Shown: positions 24,304 to 32,870, counted from the stretch's first letter. The stretch: DNA of 64,000 bases from Acidimicrobiia bacterium (GCA_023264995.1 JAHFUR010000004.1:102921-166920); one strand, 5' to 3'. Notes: generated by a model from the letters alone, not told the origin. Numbers and translations are program-made.

Positions 24304-25026
24304 ATGGACCTGGGCATCAGTGGTCGCGTGGCGCTGGTCACCGCCGCCTCCAAGGGTCTCGGCCGGGCGTCCGCCGTCGCCCTGGCCCGGGAGGGGGCCA
24401 ACGTGGTCATCTGCGCCCGAGGGGCCGACGCGCTGGCCGCCGCGGCCGCCGAGGCCGGTGCCGACGCCGAGGTGCTCGCCATCCCGGCCGACGTCACCGA
24501 CCCGGCCGTGCCCGCGCAACTGGTGGCCGCGGCCGTCGAGCGGTTCGGCCGGCTCGACATCGTGGTGGCCAACGCCGGCGGCCCGCCGGCGGCGCGGTCG
24601 CTCGAGGTCGACGACGACCAGCTCGAAGCGGCGCTCAACGCCAACCTGCTCACCTCAGTCCGCCTGGTCCGGGAGGCGCTCCCCCACCTTCGGGCCGGCG
24701 GGTGGGGCCGGATCTGTTGCATCACCTCGTCGTCGATCAAGCAGCCCATCCCGTCGCTGGCCCTATCGAACACGGCCCGCACCGCGCTGTGGGCGTGGGC
24801 CAAGACAGCCGCCGCCGACCTGTTCGCCGACGGGATCACGCTCAACCTGATCTGCCCGGGGTCGCACGCCACCGACCGCATGAAAGCCATCTCGGTGCCC
24901 ACCGGCCCCATGGGCGACCCCGACGACTTCGGGCGCACGGTGGCGTTCCTGTGCTCGGAGCCGGCGAAGTTCATCAGCGGCTCCACCCTCGTCATCGACG
25001 GGGCGCGGAGCGTGGGGCTGGTCTAA
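24304..25026 (+). CDS. Short-chain dehydrogenase/reductase-fold protein lacking the usual Tyr-Lys pair
   Basis: 240 residues. The cofactor motif is intact (VTAASKGLGRASA, residues 13-25), as are DVTD, the strand motif VANAGGPP and the Ser region ITSSS. Where classical SDRs have YxxxK (YSASKAAL), this protein reads SNTARTAL, so the catalytic Tyr and Lys appear replaced by Ser and Arg. I remember an SDR subgroup with this LSNxxR pattern annotated as 3-oxoacyl-ACP reductases without proof. It may bind NAD(P) but catalyse differently. The C-terminal GSTLVIDGA is normal. It overlaps the convergent gene by four bases. Confidence 0.82.
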   Translation: MDLGISGRVALVTAASKGLGRASAVALAREGANVVICARGADALAAAAAEAGADAEVLAIPADVTDPAVPAQLVAAAVERFGRLDIVVANAGGPPAARSLEVDDDQLEAALNANLLTSVRLVREALPHLRAGGWGRICCITSSSIKQPIPSLALSNTARTALWAWAKTAAADLFADGITLNLICPGSHATDRMKAISVPTGPMGDPDDFGRTVAFLCSEPAKFISGSTLVIDGARSVGLV

Positions 25027-25256
25027 CCGTCTTCGGTGTGCTCGGGGTGGCGCTGCTCGTGGCGCTTCCCCTCGTCCTGCGCCTTGAGCTCCTCGGCCCA
25101 GGTCGACATGATCTTGTCGAACTTGCCCAACCGCCGGCGGAAGCGCCGGGTGGCCACCTTCGGCGCCAGCTTCGGCCAGAACAGCCGGACGATCAAGAGC
25201 GACATGGCGACCGCCAAGGAGCAGTACGCCGCAATCTCCAACACGCTCTTCAGCAT
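25023..25256 (-). CDS. Small one-span membrane protein
   Basis: 77 residues: MLKSVLEI, a hydrophobic helix (AAYCSLAVAMSLLIVRLFW), a basic segment (TRRFRRRLGKFDK) and a charged hydrophilic C-terminus. AAGGAG seven bases before the ATG is a strong ribosome site and is the main support that this is real. The stop overlaps the SDR stop tail to tail. Function unknown. Confidence 0.6.
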   Translation of the reverse strand: MLKSVLEIAAYCSLAVAMSLLIVRLFWPKLAPKVATRRFRRRLGKFDKIMSTWAEELKAQDEGKRHEQRHPEHTEDG

Positions 25257-25399
25257 CTCGTCGCTCCTTCCGGTTGGACGTAGTGGCCCCTGCGGAACTT
25301 CTCGACCGATGCGGCGGCGACCTTGAGTGATGCGTCGGTCTCCGAACCGGCCCGTGTGTGCAACCTGTTGTGTTCCAAGCCTATGCGAAACTCGGCCGG

Positions 25400-26260
25400 G
25401 TGATCCGCCTCGATGCCGCCACGGTGCTCCTCCAGTGGGCCACTGGCGGTCTCCTGTTCCTCTGGGTCACCACTCGCCGCCGCGAGGTGGGGATCGGCTA
25501 CGGCTGGTTGCTCCGGATCGTCTACGCCCTCCTGGCCCTGGGCGCCGCCGGCGCCGGCCTGCTGCTGGACGCCGTCCCGGTCCGGGACGCGGCGTCCCTG
25601 GGCGTGGTCGCGGCCGCGGGCGTCGCCCTTGGCGTGTCGATCGTTCGCCGCAAAGCCGGCGTGGCCGGCGAGCGGGCCCGCAAGGAACGCAAGGCGGCGA
25701 GGGTGGCGGCCATGACCGGCGCGCCCGCTGCCGCCTCCCACGTCGGTGCCGCGGCCGGAGCCGTCCGGGAGTTCCCGCCGGCGCTCGACCTCGTCGCCCC
25801 CCTCATCGGCCTGGTCGGCCTGGTCGCGGCCGGGATCGCCGCCGGCGGGCCCCACCTCCTGGCCGTGGCCCGCACCCTGGCCGGGGCGCTCTTCCTGGGT
25901 GCGGTGTCCGATGCCATGCTGCTCGGCCACTGGTACCTCGTGCAGCCCGGGCTGGGCCGGGGGTCGCTGCTCGAGCTCAACCGCTGGCTGGCGCTGACCT
26001 GGCCACTTGAGGTCGCCCTGCTCCTCTGGCCGACCGGGATGCTGTCCGTGCTCTCCGGCTCGGTCGACGACGGGTGGGACGGCACCCTGGGCTGGTTCTG
26101 GGTGGCGTGCGCGGTGGCCACCCTGGTCCTGACCTTCGTGACCCAGGCCGCCCTGAAGGAGAAGGCGTACTCGGCCGTCATGGCCGCCACCGGGCTCCTG
26201 TACCTGGCCATCCTCACCGCCTTCGGCACCGACCTGGTGGCCCGCGCCATCCTGGCCTAA
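25400..26260 (+). CDS. Polytopic membrane protein of unknown function
   Basis: 286 residues from the GTG at 25400; the ORF opens at a GTG at 25358. About eight hydrophobic segments are arranged as two groups of helices, separated by a basic, Ala-rich cytoplasmic loop (RRKAGVAGERARKERKAAR). A conserved-looking stretch LLGHWYLVQPGLGRGSLLELNRW lies in the second half (landmarks: LLGHWYLVQPG, ELNRWLALTWPLE). I recognise no family. I favour the later start because membrane helix 1 begins just after it and GAAACT, a poor -10 box, is seven bases upstream. Confidence 0.65.
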   Translation: MIRLDAATVLLQWATGGLLFLWVTTRRREVGIGYGWLLRIVYALLALGAAGAGLLLDAVPVRDAASLGVVAAAGVALGVSIVRRKAGVAGERARKERKAARVAAMTGAPAAASHVGAAAGAVREFPPALDLVAPLIGLVGLVAAGIAAGGPHLLAVARTLAGALFLGAVSDAMLLGHWYLVQPGLGRGSLLELNRWLALTWPLEVALLLWPTGMLSVLSGSVDDGWDGTLGWFWVACAVATLVLTFVTQAALKEKAYSAVMAATGLLYLAILTAFGTDLVARAILA

Positions 26261-26350
26261 GGGGGCGCGTATCAGGGCCGCCTCCTGAGAACTCCCTGCT
26301 GGGACGTCGTCGCTCATGGACGGGCGGCGCAGGAATGGCGGGAGACCACG

Positions 26351-28831
26351 ATGACATCGCCGAGGGCCCAGCTGACCGACTTCACGAAGGACGTGCTCGG
26401 GCGGTACGTCTGCAACGGCCTCGACGAGGCCCTGGCCAGCGCGAACGCCGGCAACGGACGCCCCGACGCCCGGCCGTTCGACGTGATCGTGATCGGTGGC
26501 GGGTCGTTCGGGCCCATCTTCGCCGAGCACCTAGCGGTCGCCGACACGGCCCACAGCCATCGGGTGCTGGTGCTCGACGCCGGCCCGCTGTCGCTCCCCG
26601 AGCACGTCCAGAACATGCCGGCGGTCGGCCTGGGCGTCCCCGACCCGGCCGTCGGCGACCCCGGTCCCCGCGCCGAGGTCTGGGGCAAGCCGTGGGAGTC
26701 CGACGTCGCCTTCCCCGGGCTGGCCTACACCCTGGGCGGGCGGTCGATCTTCTTCGGCGGGTGGGCCCCCGAGCTGTTGGAGTCGGAGACCACGGCCTGG
26801 CCGGCCTCGGTCCTGGCCGACCTTCGCTCGCCGCTCGCCAACGGGTCTGACCCCTACTTCCGTCAAGCCAGCGAGCAGATCGGGGTCACCGAGACCAACG
26901 ACTTCGTGTTCGGCCCCCTGCACGAGGCGCTCCGCCAGCGTCTCTTCGCCGGCATCAAGGCCAATCGGGTCGGGGCCGCCGTGCCCCTTGACAGCGCCGA
27001 CCTGCCCCTGCACCTCGACGGCATCCCCGCCGGCGACGTGGAGATCAGCAAGCTCGAAGCACCGCTGGCCGTGCAGGGGCGGGCACCCCGCTCGGGGTTC
27101 TTCCCGTTCAGCAAGTTCAGCTCCGTCCCGCTCATCATGCAGGCGGCTCGCGCCGCGGCCGCCGAGTCCGGCAACGACGACGTCAAGAAGCGGTTCATGG
27201 TCGTGCCGGGCTGCCACGTCGTCCGGCTGGAGACCGAGCCCACCTCCACCGGCGTCCGGGTCACCAACATCCTCACCAGCAAAGGCTCCGTCCCGGTCCC
27301 CCACGGAGCCAAGGTCGTCATCGCCACCGGCACCATCGAGAGCACCCGGCTGGCCCAGATCTCCTTCCCGCTGCTGCCCAACCGTGGTCTGGTGGGGACC
27401 AACCTGATGGCCCATCTCCGTTCCAACCTGACCATCGCCATCCCGACCAGCTCGCTGCCGGCCGGCCTGGGCAACGAGCTGGCCACCTCGGCCCTGTTCG
27501 TCAAGGGCCGCTACCAGTTCGACGCCACCACCACCGGGCACTTCCACCTCCAGATCACCGCCGCCGGGCTCGAGAAGCCCAGCGGCGACTCGGAGGCCGA
27601 GCTGTTCAAGAACAACCCGGACGTGGACCTGTTCGAACGGTTCCGGCACGCCACGGACACGACGGTCGTGGTCACGATCCGGGGCATCGGGGAGATGCAG
27701 CCCCGCAACCCCGAGAGCCACGTCTCGCTGAACGGCAACGTCGACGAGTTCCAGATGCCCCGGGCCGTGGTCTCCATGGGCGACCCCAAGGGCCCGCCGA
27801 AGCCGGGTGAGAGCGCCCAGACGGCGACCGACCGCGCCCTTTGGGCGATCATGGACCAGGCCGCCGACGACGTGGCTGCGGTGCTGGCCGGCGGCAAGGC
27901 GTACCAGGTCCTGGTCAACCGGACCACGTTCGCCCCGGCCGCCGCCGGCCAGGCGGCGTCGGAGATCCTCCCGTTCTCGGCCCGGCGCGACGGGCTGGGC
28001 ACGACCCATCACGAGGCCGGCACCCTCGCCATGGGCGAGGACCCCACCACCTCGGTCACCGACCCCGACGGGCGCTTCCACTACGTCGACAACGCCTACG
28101 TCGCCGGGCCGGCCCTGCACCCGACGGTGGGGTCCCCCAACCCCATGCTCACCGGCACCGCCCTGGCCCGGCGGCTGGCCGACCGGCTCGGACGACCGGC
28201 CCCGTTCACGGCCGACCCCGGCTTCACCGCGCTCTTCGACGGGTCCGACGCGTCGAAGTGGAAGATGTCGACCATCCGCAACCAGCCCGGCCACGACGAC
28301 CCGGGCCGGTTCCTCGTCGTCGACGGCGGGTTCGAGGCGGTCACCGGCACGGACATCGGGCTGTTCTGGCACACGGTCCCCACGCCGGCGGACTTCCTGC
28401 TCCGCCTCGAATGGCGGCGCTGGACCGACGCCGACAACTCGGGGGTCTTCCTCCGGTTCCCCGACCCCGGCTCCAAGGGCTTCGACAACACCGCGTTCGT
28501 GGCCGTGCGGTTCGGCTTCGAGGTGCAGATCGACCAGCTGGCACGCGACGACGGCGCCGGCGTGCACAAGACCGGCGCCATCTACGACCTGGCCGCGCCG
28601 TTCGCCCCGGCCGCGCTCCCGGTCAACCCGCCGGGCGAATGGAACCTGTTCGAGATCCGAGCCGTCGGCCAGGTCTACGACGTGGCCCTCAACGGCGTCC
28701 CGGTGACCCACTTCGTGAACACCGACCCGGCCCGCGGGCTGCCGACGGCGCCGGGCGCGCCCAGCTTCATCGGCCTGCAGGCCCACACCGGCCGGGTCGG
28801 CTTCCGGCGGCTGCAGATCAAGGCGCTGTGA
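26351..28831 (+). CDS. GMC-type FAD oxidoreductase fused to a DUF1080 (3-keto-glycoside hydrolase-like) domain
   Basis: 826 residues. Residues about 40-620 form a GMC oxidoreductase: FAD motif VIVIGGGSFGPIFAEH (44-59), GGRSIFFGGW, IATGTIESTR and the C-terminal block GTTHHEAGTLAMGEDP with ALHPTVGSPNPM (catalytic His/Asn). Residues about 626-826 are a complete DUF1080 domain: FTALFDGSDASKWK, DNSGVFLRF, GFEVQID, KTGAIYDLA, GEWNLFEI and FIGLQAHTGRVGF. DUF1080 enzymes cleave glycosides first oxidised at C3, which FAD oxidoreductases can do, so the chain may oxidise and then cleave a glycoside. No signal peptide is seen. GGGAGA precedes the ATG. Confidence 0.87.
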   Translation: MTSPRAQLTDFTKDVLGRYVCNGLDEALASANAGNGRPDARPFDVIVIGGGSFGPIFAEHLAVADTAHSHRVLVLDAGPLSLPEHVQNMPAVGLGVPDPAVGDPGPRAEVWGKPWESDVAFPGLAYTLGGRSIFFGGWAPELLESETTAWPASVLADLRSPLANGSDPYFRQASEQIGVTETNDFVFGPLHEALRQRLFAGIKANRVGAAVPLDSADLPLHLDGIPAGDVEISKLEAPLAVQGRAPRSGFFPFSKFSSVPLIMQAARAAAAESGNDDVKKRFMVVPGCHVVRLETEPTSTGVRVTNILTSKGSVPVPHGAKVVIATGTIESTRLAQISFPLLPNRGLVGTNLMAHLRSNLTIAIPTSSLPAGLGNELATSALFVKGRYQFDATTTGHFHLQITAAGLEKPSGDSEAELFKNNPDVDLFERFRHATDTTVVVTIRGIGEMQPRNPESHVSLNGNVDEFQMPRAVVSMGDPKGPPKPGESAQTATDRALWAIMDQAADDVAAVLAGGKAYQVLVNRTTFAPAAAGQAASEILPFSARRDGLGTTHHEAGTLAMGEDPTTSVTDPDGRFHYVDNAYVAGPALHPTVGSPNPMLTGTALARRLADRLGRPAPFTADPGFTALFDGSDASKWKMSTIRNQPGHDDPGRFLVVDGGFEAVTGTDIGLFWHTVPTPADFLLRLEWRRWTDADNSGVFLRFPDPGSKGFDNTAFVAVRFGFEVQIDQLARDDGAGVHKTGAIYDLAAPFAPAALPVNPPGEWNLFEIRAVGQVYDVALNGVPVTHFVNTDPARGLPTAPGAPSFIGLQAHTGRVGFRRLQIKAL

Positions 28832-28832
28832 C

Positions 28833-28846
28833 CCCGGCTGGCCGGG
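28833..28846. terminator. Short convergent hairpin between the GMC and TetR genes
   Basis: CCCGGC-TG-GCCGGG fills most of the 15-base gap between the two convergent stops. The stem is short, the loop tight and no U-tract follows, so terminator function is only possible. Confidence 0.25.
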
Positions 28847-29503
28847 TCAGATGTCGACGACGCCCCGCAACGTCACCAGCTCGAACAGCGGGCTCACCTT
28901 GGCACCGGTACGGAAGAGCGACTCGGCCGGCGCGGCGTCGGCCGACAGGTGGCTGAGCATGGCCGCGCCCAGGTACAGCGACACGATGGCGAAGGCCAGG
29001 TCATGGCTGGGCACGAGCGGGCCGAGGCTGGAGCCGGCCATGACCCGGACCACGGCCTCCTCGGTGAAACTGATCCACGGCTCCATGCGGGCGGCGATGG
29101 CCGGGCCCAGCTCCGGGATGGCCGAGGCGCCGGCGATCATCTCGGCCAGGACCTTGATGTGGCCGCCGGCCAGATCCTCCTGATAGGCCTCGCTGGCCAC
29201 GGACAGGAGCTCGGGCAGGGTGGTGACCGAGCCGATCGCCGCCCGGTAGCGGGCCATGCGCACCGCACTGGTGTGGTCGAGGGCGGCGACCAACAGGTCG
29301 TTCACGCTCCCGAAGTGGTAGAAGACCAGCGCCTGGTTGAACCCGCCCGTCGCGGCAATGGCTCGGGCGCTGGTGGCCGCGAAGCCCCGCTCCTTGATGG
29401 TCTGCACGGCCGCCTCGACGATGCGCTGGCGGGTGCCCTCACGGATGGAGCGGGCGACCGCCCCGTTGGGCCCGGACTTGGCCAAAGCAGTTGCTCCGAT
29501 CAT
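28847..29503 (-). CDS. TetR-family transcriptional regulator
   Basis: 218 residues. The N-terminal helix-turn-helix is typical: TRQRIVEAAVQTIKERGF, then SARAIAATGGFNQALVFYHFGSVNDLL (landmarks ATSARAIAATGG and FYHFGS). The C-terminal ligand/dimer domain is not assignable to a ligand class. The ATG at 29503 is followed by about 20 residues before helix 1. A near-perfect 18-bp palindrome lies directly upstream of the start, so it probably represses its own gene. Possible targets include the convergent GMC-DUF1080 gene, but no second copy of the operator was noticed. Confidence 0.88.
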   Translation of the reverse strand: MIGATALAKSGPNGAVARSIREGTRQRIVEAAVQTIKERGFAATSARAIAATGGFNQALVFYHFGSVNDLLVAALDHTSAVRMARYRAAIGSVTTLPELLSVASEAYQEDLAGGHIKVLAEMIAGASAIPELGPAIAARMEPWISFTEEAVVRVMAGSSLGPLVPSHDLAFAIVSLYLGAAMLSHLSADAAPAESLFRTGAKVSPLFELVTLRGVVDI

Positions 29504-29507
29504 CTAG

Positions 29508-29525
29508 TTTGACCAACTGCTCAAA
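29508..29525. promoter_or_regulatory. Probable TetR operator upstream of its own gene
   Basis: TTTGACCA-AC-TGCTCAAA is an 18-bp palindrome with one mismatched pair, of the TTTGACCAACTGGTCAAA type seen for TetR proteins. It lies 4-22 bases before the ATG, downstream of a TAGGAT (29530-29525 on the minus strand), which could be the -10 box. Confidence 0.6.
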
Positions 29526-29549
29526 TCCTACGACTGTCCCGGCTGCGGT

Positions 29550-30023
29550 TCAACCGCCCTGTTGGAGCTGGGCCATCCGGTCCTGGACCTCGGCCATGGC
29601 CCGGTCAAGGCCCTGCCGCTCGGCGGGGCCGGCGACCAGGGACGCCACCGCGACCTCGACGGCGTCCACCGCCGAGGCCACCGCGGCCAGCGGCTCGGCC
29701 CGTACCCGTTCCGGCAGCGCGGCCACGGCGATCAGCCGCTCGTCGACCGCCAGGGCCTGTTGCTCCAGCGTGACCCGGGCGTCGAGCGCCCACGCGTCGG
29801 CCATGGCCGGGTTGGCCCGTACCGCCTCGACGGCGTCACGTAGCCGGCGGTGCATCCGGGCTTCGGGGGTGTGGGCGCCGGCCCACTCCGCCGGCGCCGA
29901 CGTGGCCGTGCCCGGCACGACCTGGTTGGCCGCCGCGTACTGGCGCCGCCCGTTGCGGACGACCACCGCGGCCGCCGTCGCCGCCGCGGCCACGAACAGG
30001 ACCAGCACGACCACCAGGGTCAC
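29550..30023 (-). CDS. Small membrane-anchored protein of the SPFH/zinc-ribbon operon (YdjH position)
   Basis: 157 residues from a GTG that overlaps the zinc-ribbon gene's stop (GTGA). An N-terminal transmembrane helix (TLVVVLVLFVAAAATAAAVVV) is followed by a helical, probably coiled-coil cytoplasmic region (ARMHRRLRDAVEAV, ERQGLDRAMAEVQDRMAQLQ). By position it corresponds to ydjH in the Bacillus subtilis ydjFGHI operon, but sequence similarity to YdjH is not evident by eye. The ORF track's upstream extension to 30122 is shadow. Confidence 0.65.
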   Translation of the reverse strand: MTLVVVLVLFVAAAATAAAVVVRNGRRQYAAANQVVPGTATSAPAEWAGAHTPEARMHRRLRDAVEAVRANPAMADAWALDARVTLEQQALAVDERLIAVAALPERVRAEPLAAVASAVDAVEVAVASLVAGPAERQGLDRAMAEVQDRMAQLQQGG

Positions 30024-31180
30024 TGGCTGCTCCCGCCCCCCGAGCCCCGCCACAGGATGGCGACGATCACGATGACGATCACCGCGATGGTGATGGCCAC
30101 CGCCAGCTTCACCTTGCTCCACGGGCGCTGGCCCTGGACCTCGCCGGTGATGCCGTTGATGAACACCTGGAACGGTCGGCCGGCGTACACCACCGTCAAC
30201 AGCCAGATCGGCAGCAGCAGGTGCTTGAACGTCAGCGACTGGAAGTTGGTGTCCTTCCGGTTGATGTCCTGGCGGTCACCACCGATGTCCTGGCGGATCG
30301 TGCTCTCGATCTCGGCGTCCATGCGGCCGCGGGCTTCGCCCAGGCAGGCCTCCACGTCGCGGTCGTAGGTGCGGCTGAGGTGGCCGGCCACGTACTCGGC
30401 CGAGAAGGGCCGGGCCTGCTGCGTCGGCCAGGGTTCGAGGGCGGTGACCTTGTTGCGGTCGAAGCCGTCGTTGGCCAGCACGGCGATGTCGTCGAAGGAG
30501 TTGTGGACCTGGCCGGATACGTCGTACCAGTTGACGCGGGTCTCGGTGTGCTCCTTGTCACCCGAGCCCACCGTGACCGTGTACTCCTCGCCCCGGCGGC
30601 CGTCGTACCAGGTGTCGGTCTCGGCGTCGTAGGTGAAATAGGACGCGTAGACGCTGGTGAAGGCCCCTGTCTGCTTGTACTTCTTGAACTCGCTCGGCGC
30701 GAACCAGCGGTTGTTGATCCAGGCCTCGAGCGATTCCCGGGCCTTGCGCTCGTCGACCGAGAACGGCAGCACACCGTCGACGGGCAGGCGGGCCGGCGCG
30801 TCGTGCACGTCGTCACGCTGGATGGGAGTGGCGCAGTAAGGGCAGCGGGTGGACGTGAGCGTGCCGGTGAAGGTGGTGTGGCCCCCGCAGTTCTGGCACA
30901 CGACCTCCTTCTCGCCCACGAGCTGGGGGCCGTCGGTGGCGGCTTGGGCGTGCAACTTGGCCACCGCGGCCTGGAAGTCCTGCTCGGCGGTGACCCGGCC
31001 GGCGTCCTCGATGATGTCCTGGATGTTCCCGCAGTTCGGGCACTTGAGCTTCTGGGTCGCCGGGTCGAAGACGAGCTGGCCCCCGCAGTTCGTGCACGGG
31101 TAGGTGCGGGTGTCCTCGGTCTTCTGGTGTACCGCACGCTCGGGGAGGGGGGGCGGGGCCCCGGGGTCGCCCGTGCTCAC
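30020..31180 (-). CDS. Zinc-ribbon membrane protein (YdjG-like)
   Basis: 386 residues. Two zinc ribbons open the protein: YPCTNCGGQ...KCPNCGN and VVCQNCGGH...RCPYCATP, each with two CxxC pairs. A long middle domain with SVDERKARESLEAWINNRWFAP and WYDGRRGEEYTVTVG follows, then two C-terminal hydrophobic segments (HLLLPIWLLTVVYAG and VKLAVAITIAVIVIVIVAILW). This is the architecture of B. subtilis YdjG, which works with YdjI/YdjH in placing PspA at the membrane. The GTG at 31180 overlaps the SPFH stop, so the proteins are co-translated. Confidence 0.78.
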   Translation of the reverse strand: MSTGDPGAPPPLPERAVHQKTEDTRTYPCTNCGGQLVFDPATQKLKCPNCGNIQDIIEDAGRVTAEQDFQAAVAKLHAQAATDGPQLVGEKEVVCQNCGGHTTFTGTLTSTRCPYCATPIQRDDVHDAPARLPVDGVLPFSVDERKARESLEAWINNRWFAPSEFKKYKQTGAFTSVYASYFTYDAETDTWYDGRRGEEYTVTVGSGDKEHTETRVNWYDVSGQVHNSFDDIAVLANDGFDRNKVTALEPWPTQQARPFSAEYVAGHLSRTYDRDVEACLGEARGRMDAEIESTIRQDIGGDRQDINRKDTNFQSLTFKHLLLPIWLLTVVYAGRPFQVFINGITGEVQGQRPWSKVKLAVAITIAVIVIVIVAILWRGSGGGSSQ

Positions 31181-32373
31181 TGGGCGGGTGGCGCCGACGG
31201 CGGGACGGGGGGCGGCCCGCCGGCGCCGGGCATGGGTGGCGGGGCGGCGAAGAGGGCCTGCAGGGCGGGGACGGTGCCGGCTGGCGCCCATGCCGCCATC
31301 CCCTGGGACCAAACGAGCGTGTTGGCGTTCACCTGGCCGTTGGCGATGCCAGCCTGGACCTGGGCGGCGTTGAAGGGCCCGCCCGACTGGCCGTTGCCCA
31401 TGTCGACGTGGAACAGCGCCTGGCCGGGCAGCGGGGGCGGGCCGGCGGCCGCCGCCGGCGCCGCGGCCTGGGCCGCGCCAGGGGCCATCGCCCCTTGTAA
31501 GGCGCCGGCCATCTGCCCGGCCATGGCCATGCCCATGCCGGCCTGCATGAACTCGCCCATGGCGCTCCCGCCGGGGTTGCCGGCCGCGGCCACCATGGCG
31601 TCGGCCGCCGCCACCTGCTGGTACCGGTCGATGGGGCCCAGGTTCTGCAGGAAGCCCTTCTGCTCGACGCCGCGGGCCACGCCGGCGGTCATGGCCTGGG
31701 TGATCTCCTCGGGCAGGGAGATGTTCATGGTCACGTCGGTGACGGCCAGCCCGAACTCGTCGTCGACCCGCTCGGTGACGAAGTCCTTCAGCTTCCCGGC
31801 CAGCTCCACCTGGCGGCCCTGGAGGTCGATGGCCCCGAGCCCCGTGGCCATGACCATGTCGGAGAACGCCAGGGTGATCACCCGGCGCAGGAGCTCGGCG
31901 ATCTCCTCGGCCTGGACGTCGCTGTCGGTGCCGATGACCTCGCGGAGGAACACCTCGACGTCGGCGATCTTGACCACGCACAGCCCGTTGGCCCGGACCT
32001 GCACCATCCCGAAGTCCGGGTCGCGGACGGTGATCGGCTGCGGCGTCCCCCACCGCAGGTCGGTCACCGGCCGGGTGTTGATGAAGTACACCTCGCTGCG
32101 GAAGGGGCTGTTGAACCCGTGCTTCCACCCCTGGAGCGTGCTCAGGATGGGCAGGTTCTCGGTGGTCAGCTCGTGGGGGCCGGGGTCGAAGGAGTCGGCG
32201 AGCTGGCCCCGGTATACGAACACGGCTCGCTGGCCCTCGCGCACGATGAGCTGGGCGCCGTTCTTGATCTCGTTGTTGTACCGGGGGAACCGCCAGGCCA
32301 GCGTCGAGTGGGAATCGTCGATCCACTCGATGATGTCGACCAGTTCGCCCTTGAGCTTGTCGATCAGGCCCAT
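31177..32373 (-). CDS. SPFH-domain protein with C-terminal GYF_2-like domain (YdjI-like)
   Basis: 398 residues from the ATG at 32373, which has a GAGGGGGGCAGGG purine tract before it; the track's start at 32406 lacks this. MGLIDKLKGELVDIIEWIDDS and NGAQLIVREGQRAVFVYRG open the SPFH domain, of the 'virion core/YdjI' type. A low-complexity Ala/Met/Gly linker (about 260-320) leads to a GYF_2-like domain (HVDMGNGQSGGPFNAAQVQA, WSQGMAAW), then a Pro-rich tail. SPFH proteins scaffold membrane microdomains. With the next two genes this forms a YdjGHI-like membrane-stress module; no pspA is in the window. Confidence 0.83.
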   Translation of the reverse strand: MGLIDKLKGELVDIIEWIDDSHSTLAWRFPRYNNEIKNGAQLIVREGQRAVFVYRGQLADSFDPGPHELTTENLPILSTLQGWKHGFNSPFRSEVYFINTRPVTDLRWGTPQPITVRDPDFGMVQVRANGLCVVKIADVEVFLREVIGTDSDVQAEEIAELLRRVITLAFSDMVMATGLGAIDLQGRQVELAGKLKDFVTERVDDEFGLAVTDVTMNISLPEEITQAMTAGVARGVEQKGFLQNLGPIDRYQQVAAADAMVAAAGNPGGSAMGEFMQAGMGMAMAGQMAGALQGAMAPGAAQAAAPAAAAGPPPLPGQALFHVDMGNGQSGGPFNAAQVQAGIANGQVNANTLVWSQGMAAWAPAGTVPALQALFAAPPPMPGAGGPPPVPPSAPPAQ

Positions 32374-32419
32374 CCCTGCCCCCCTCATCCGTGCGACCGG
32401 GTCCACCTGGTCACCGACG

Positions 32420-32863
32420 TCAATTGGGCACAGCGTACGGCTCGAGGATGACGAGTGGGATCAGCCGGTCCGTCCGCTGCTGGTACCGCTCGTAGCCCGG
32501 ATAAGCGGCCACGACCCGTGCCCACAGCTCCACCCGTTCGTCTCGGCCGGCGACGCGCGCCCGCATGGGCCGCTCCGCCATCCCCCGCATCGTGACGGTC
32601 ACCTCGGGGTGGGTGAGCAGGTTCTGGAACCAGTGCGGGTTGTGGCTGTACCCGCCATAGGACGCGACCAGCACGACCCGTTGGCTGTCGGCCACCGGGG
32701 TGGTGAGCATGGTCGCCCGCCGGCGGCCGGTGCGGTGGCCGACGGTCGTCAGGACCACAACGGGCATGCCGCCCATCCGGCCCAGGAGCCGGCCCCCCGA
32801 GGCCCGGAACACGGCCCGATGGAACCCCGTCACCGTGCGGAACAGGCCGCTCCTGAGCGTCAC
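32420..32863 (-). CDS. Deazaflavin (F420)-dependent nitroreductase family protein (Ddn-like)
   Basis: 147 residues. Pattern of the Ddn family: VTGFHRAVFRASGGRL, MPVVVLTTVGHRTGRRRATMLTT (landmark VGHRTGRRR), LVASYGGYSHNPHWFQNLLTHPEV and the C-terminal VILEP. In mycobacteria such enzymes use reduced F420 to reduce quinones or nitroimidazoles, or take part in unrelated reductions. The GTG at 32863 is chosen because the family starts there and TACCGT, a -10-like box, is seven bases upstream. Longer ORF starts in the track are shadow of the divergent kelch gene. Confidence 0.82.
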   Translation of the reverse strand: MTLRSGLFRTVTGFHRAVFRASGGRLLGRMGGMPVVVLTTVGHRTGRRRATMLTTPVADSQRVVLVASYGGYSHNPHWFQNLLTHPEVTVTMRGMAERPMRARVAGRDERVELWARVVAAYPGYERYQQRTDRLIPLVILEPYAVPN

Positions 32864-32870
32864 TCGGCCG

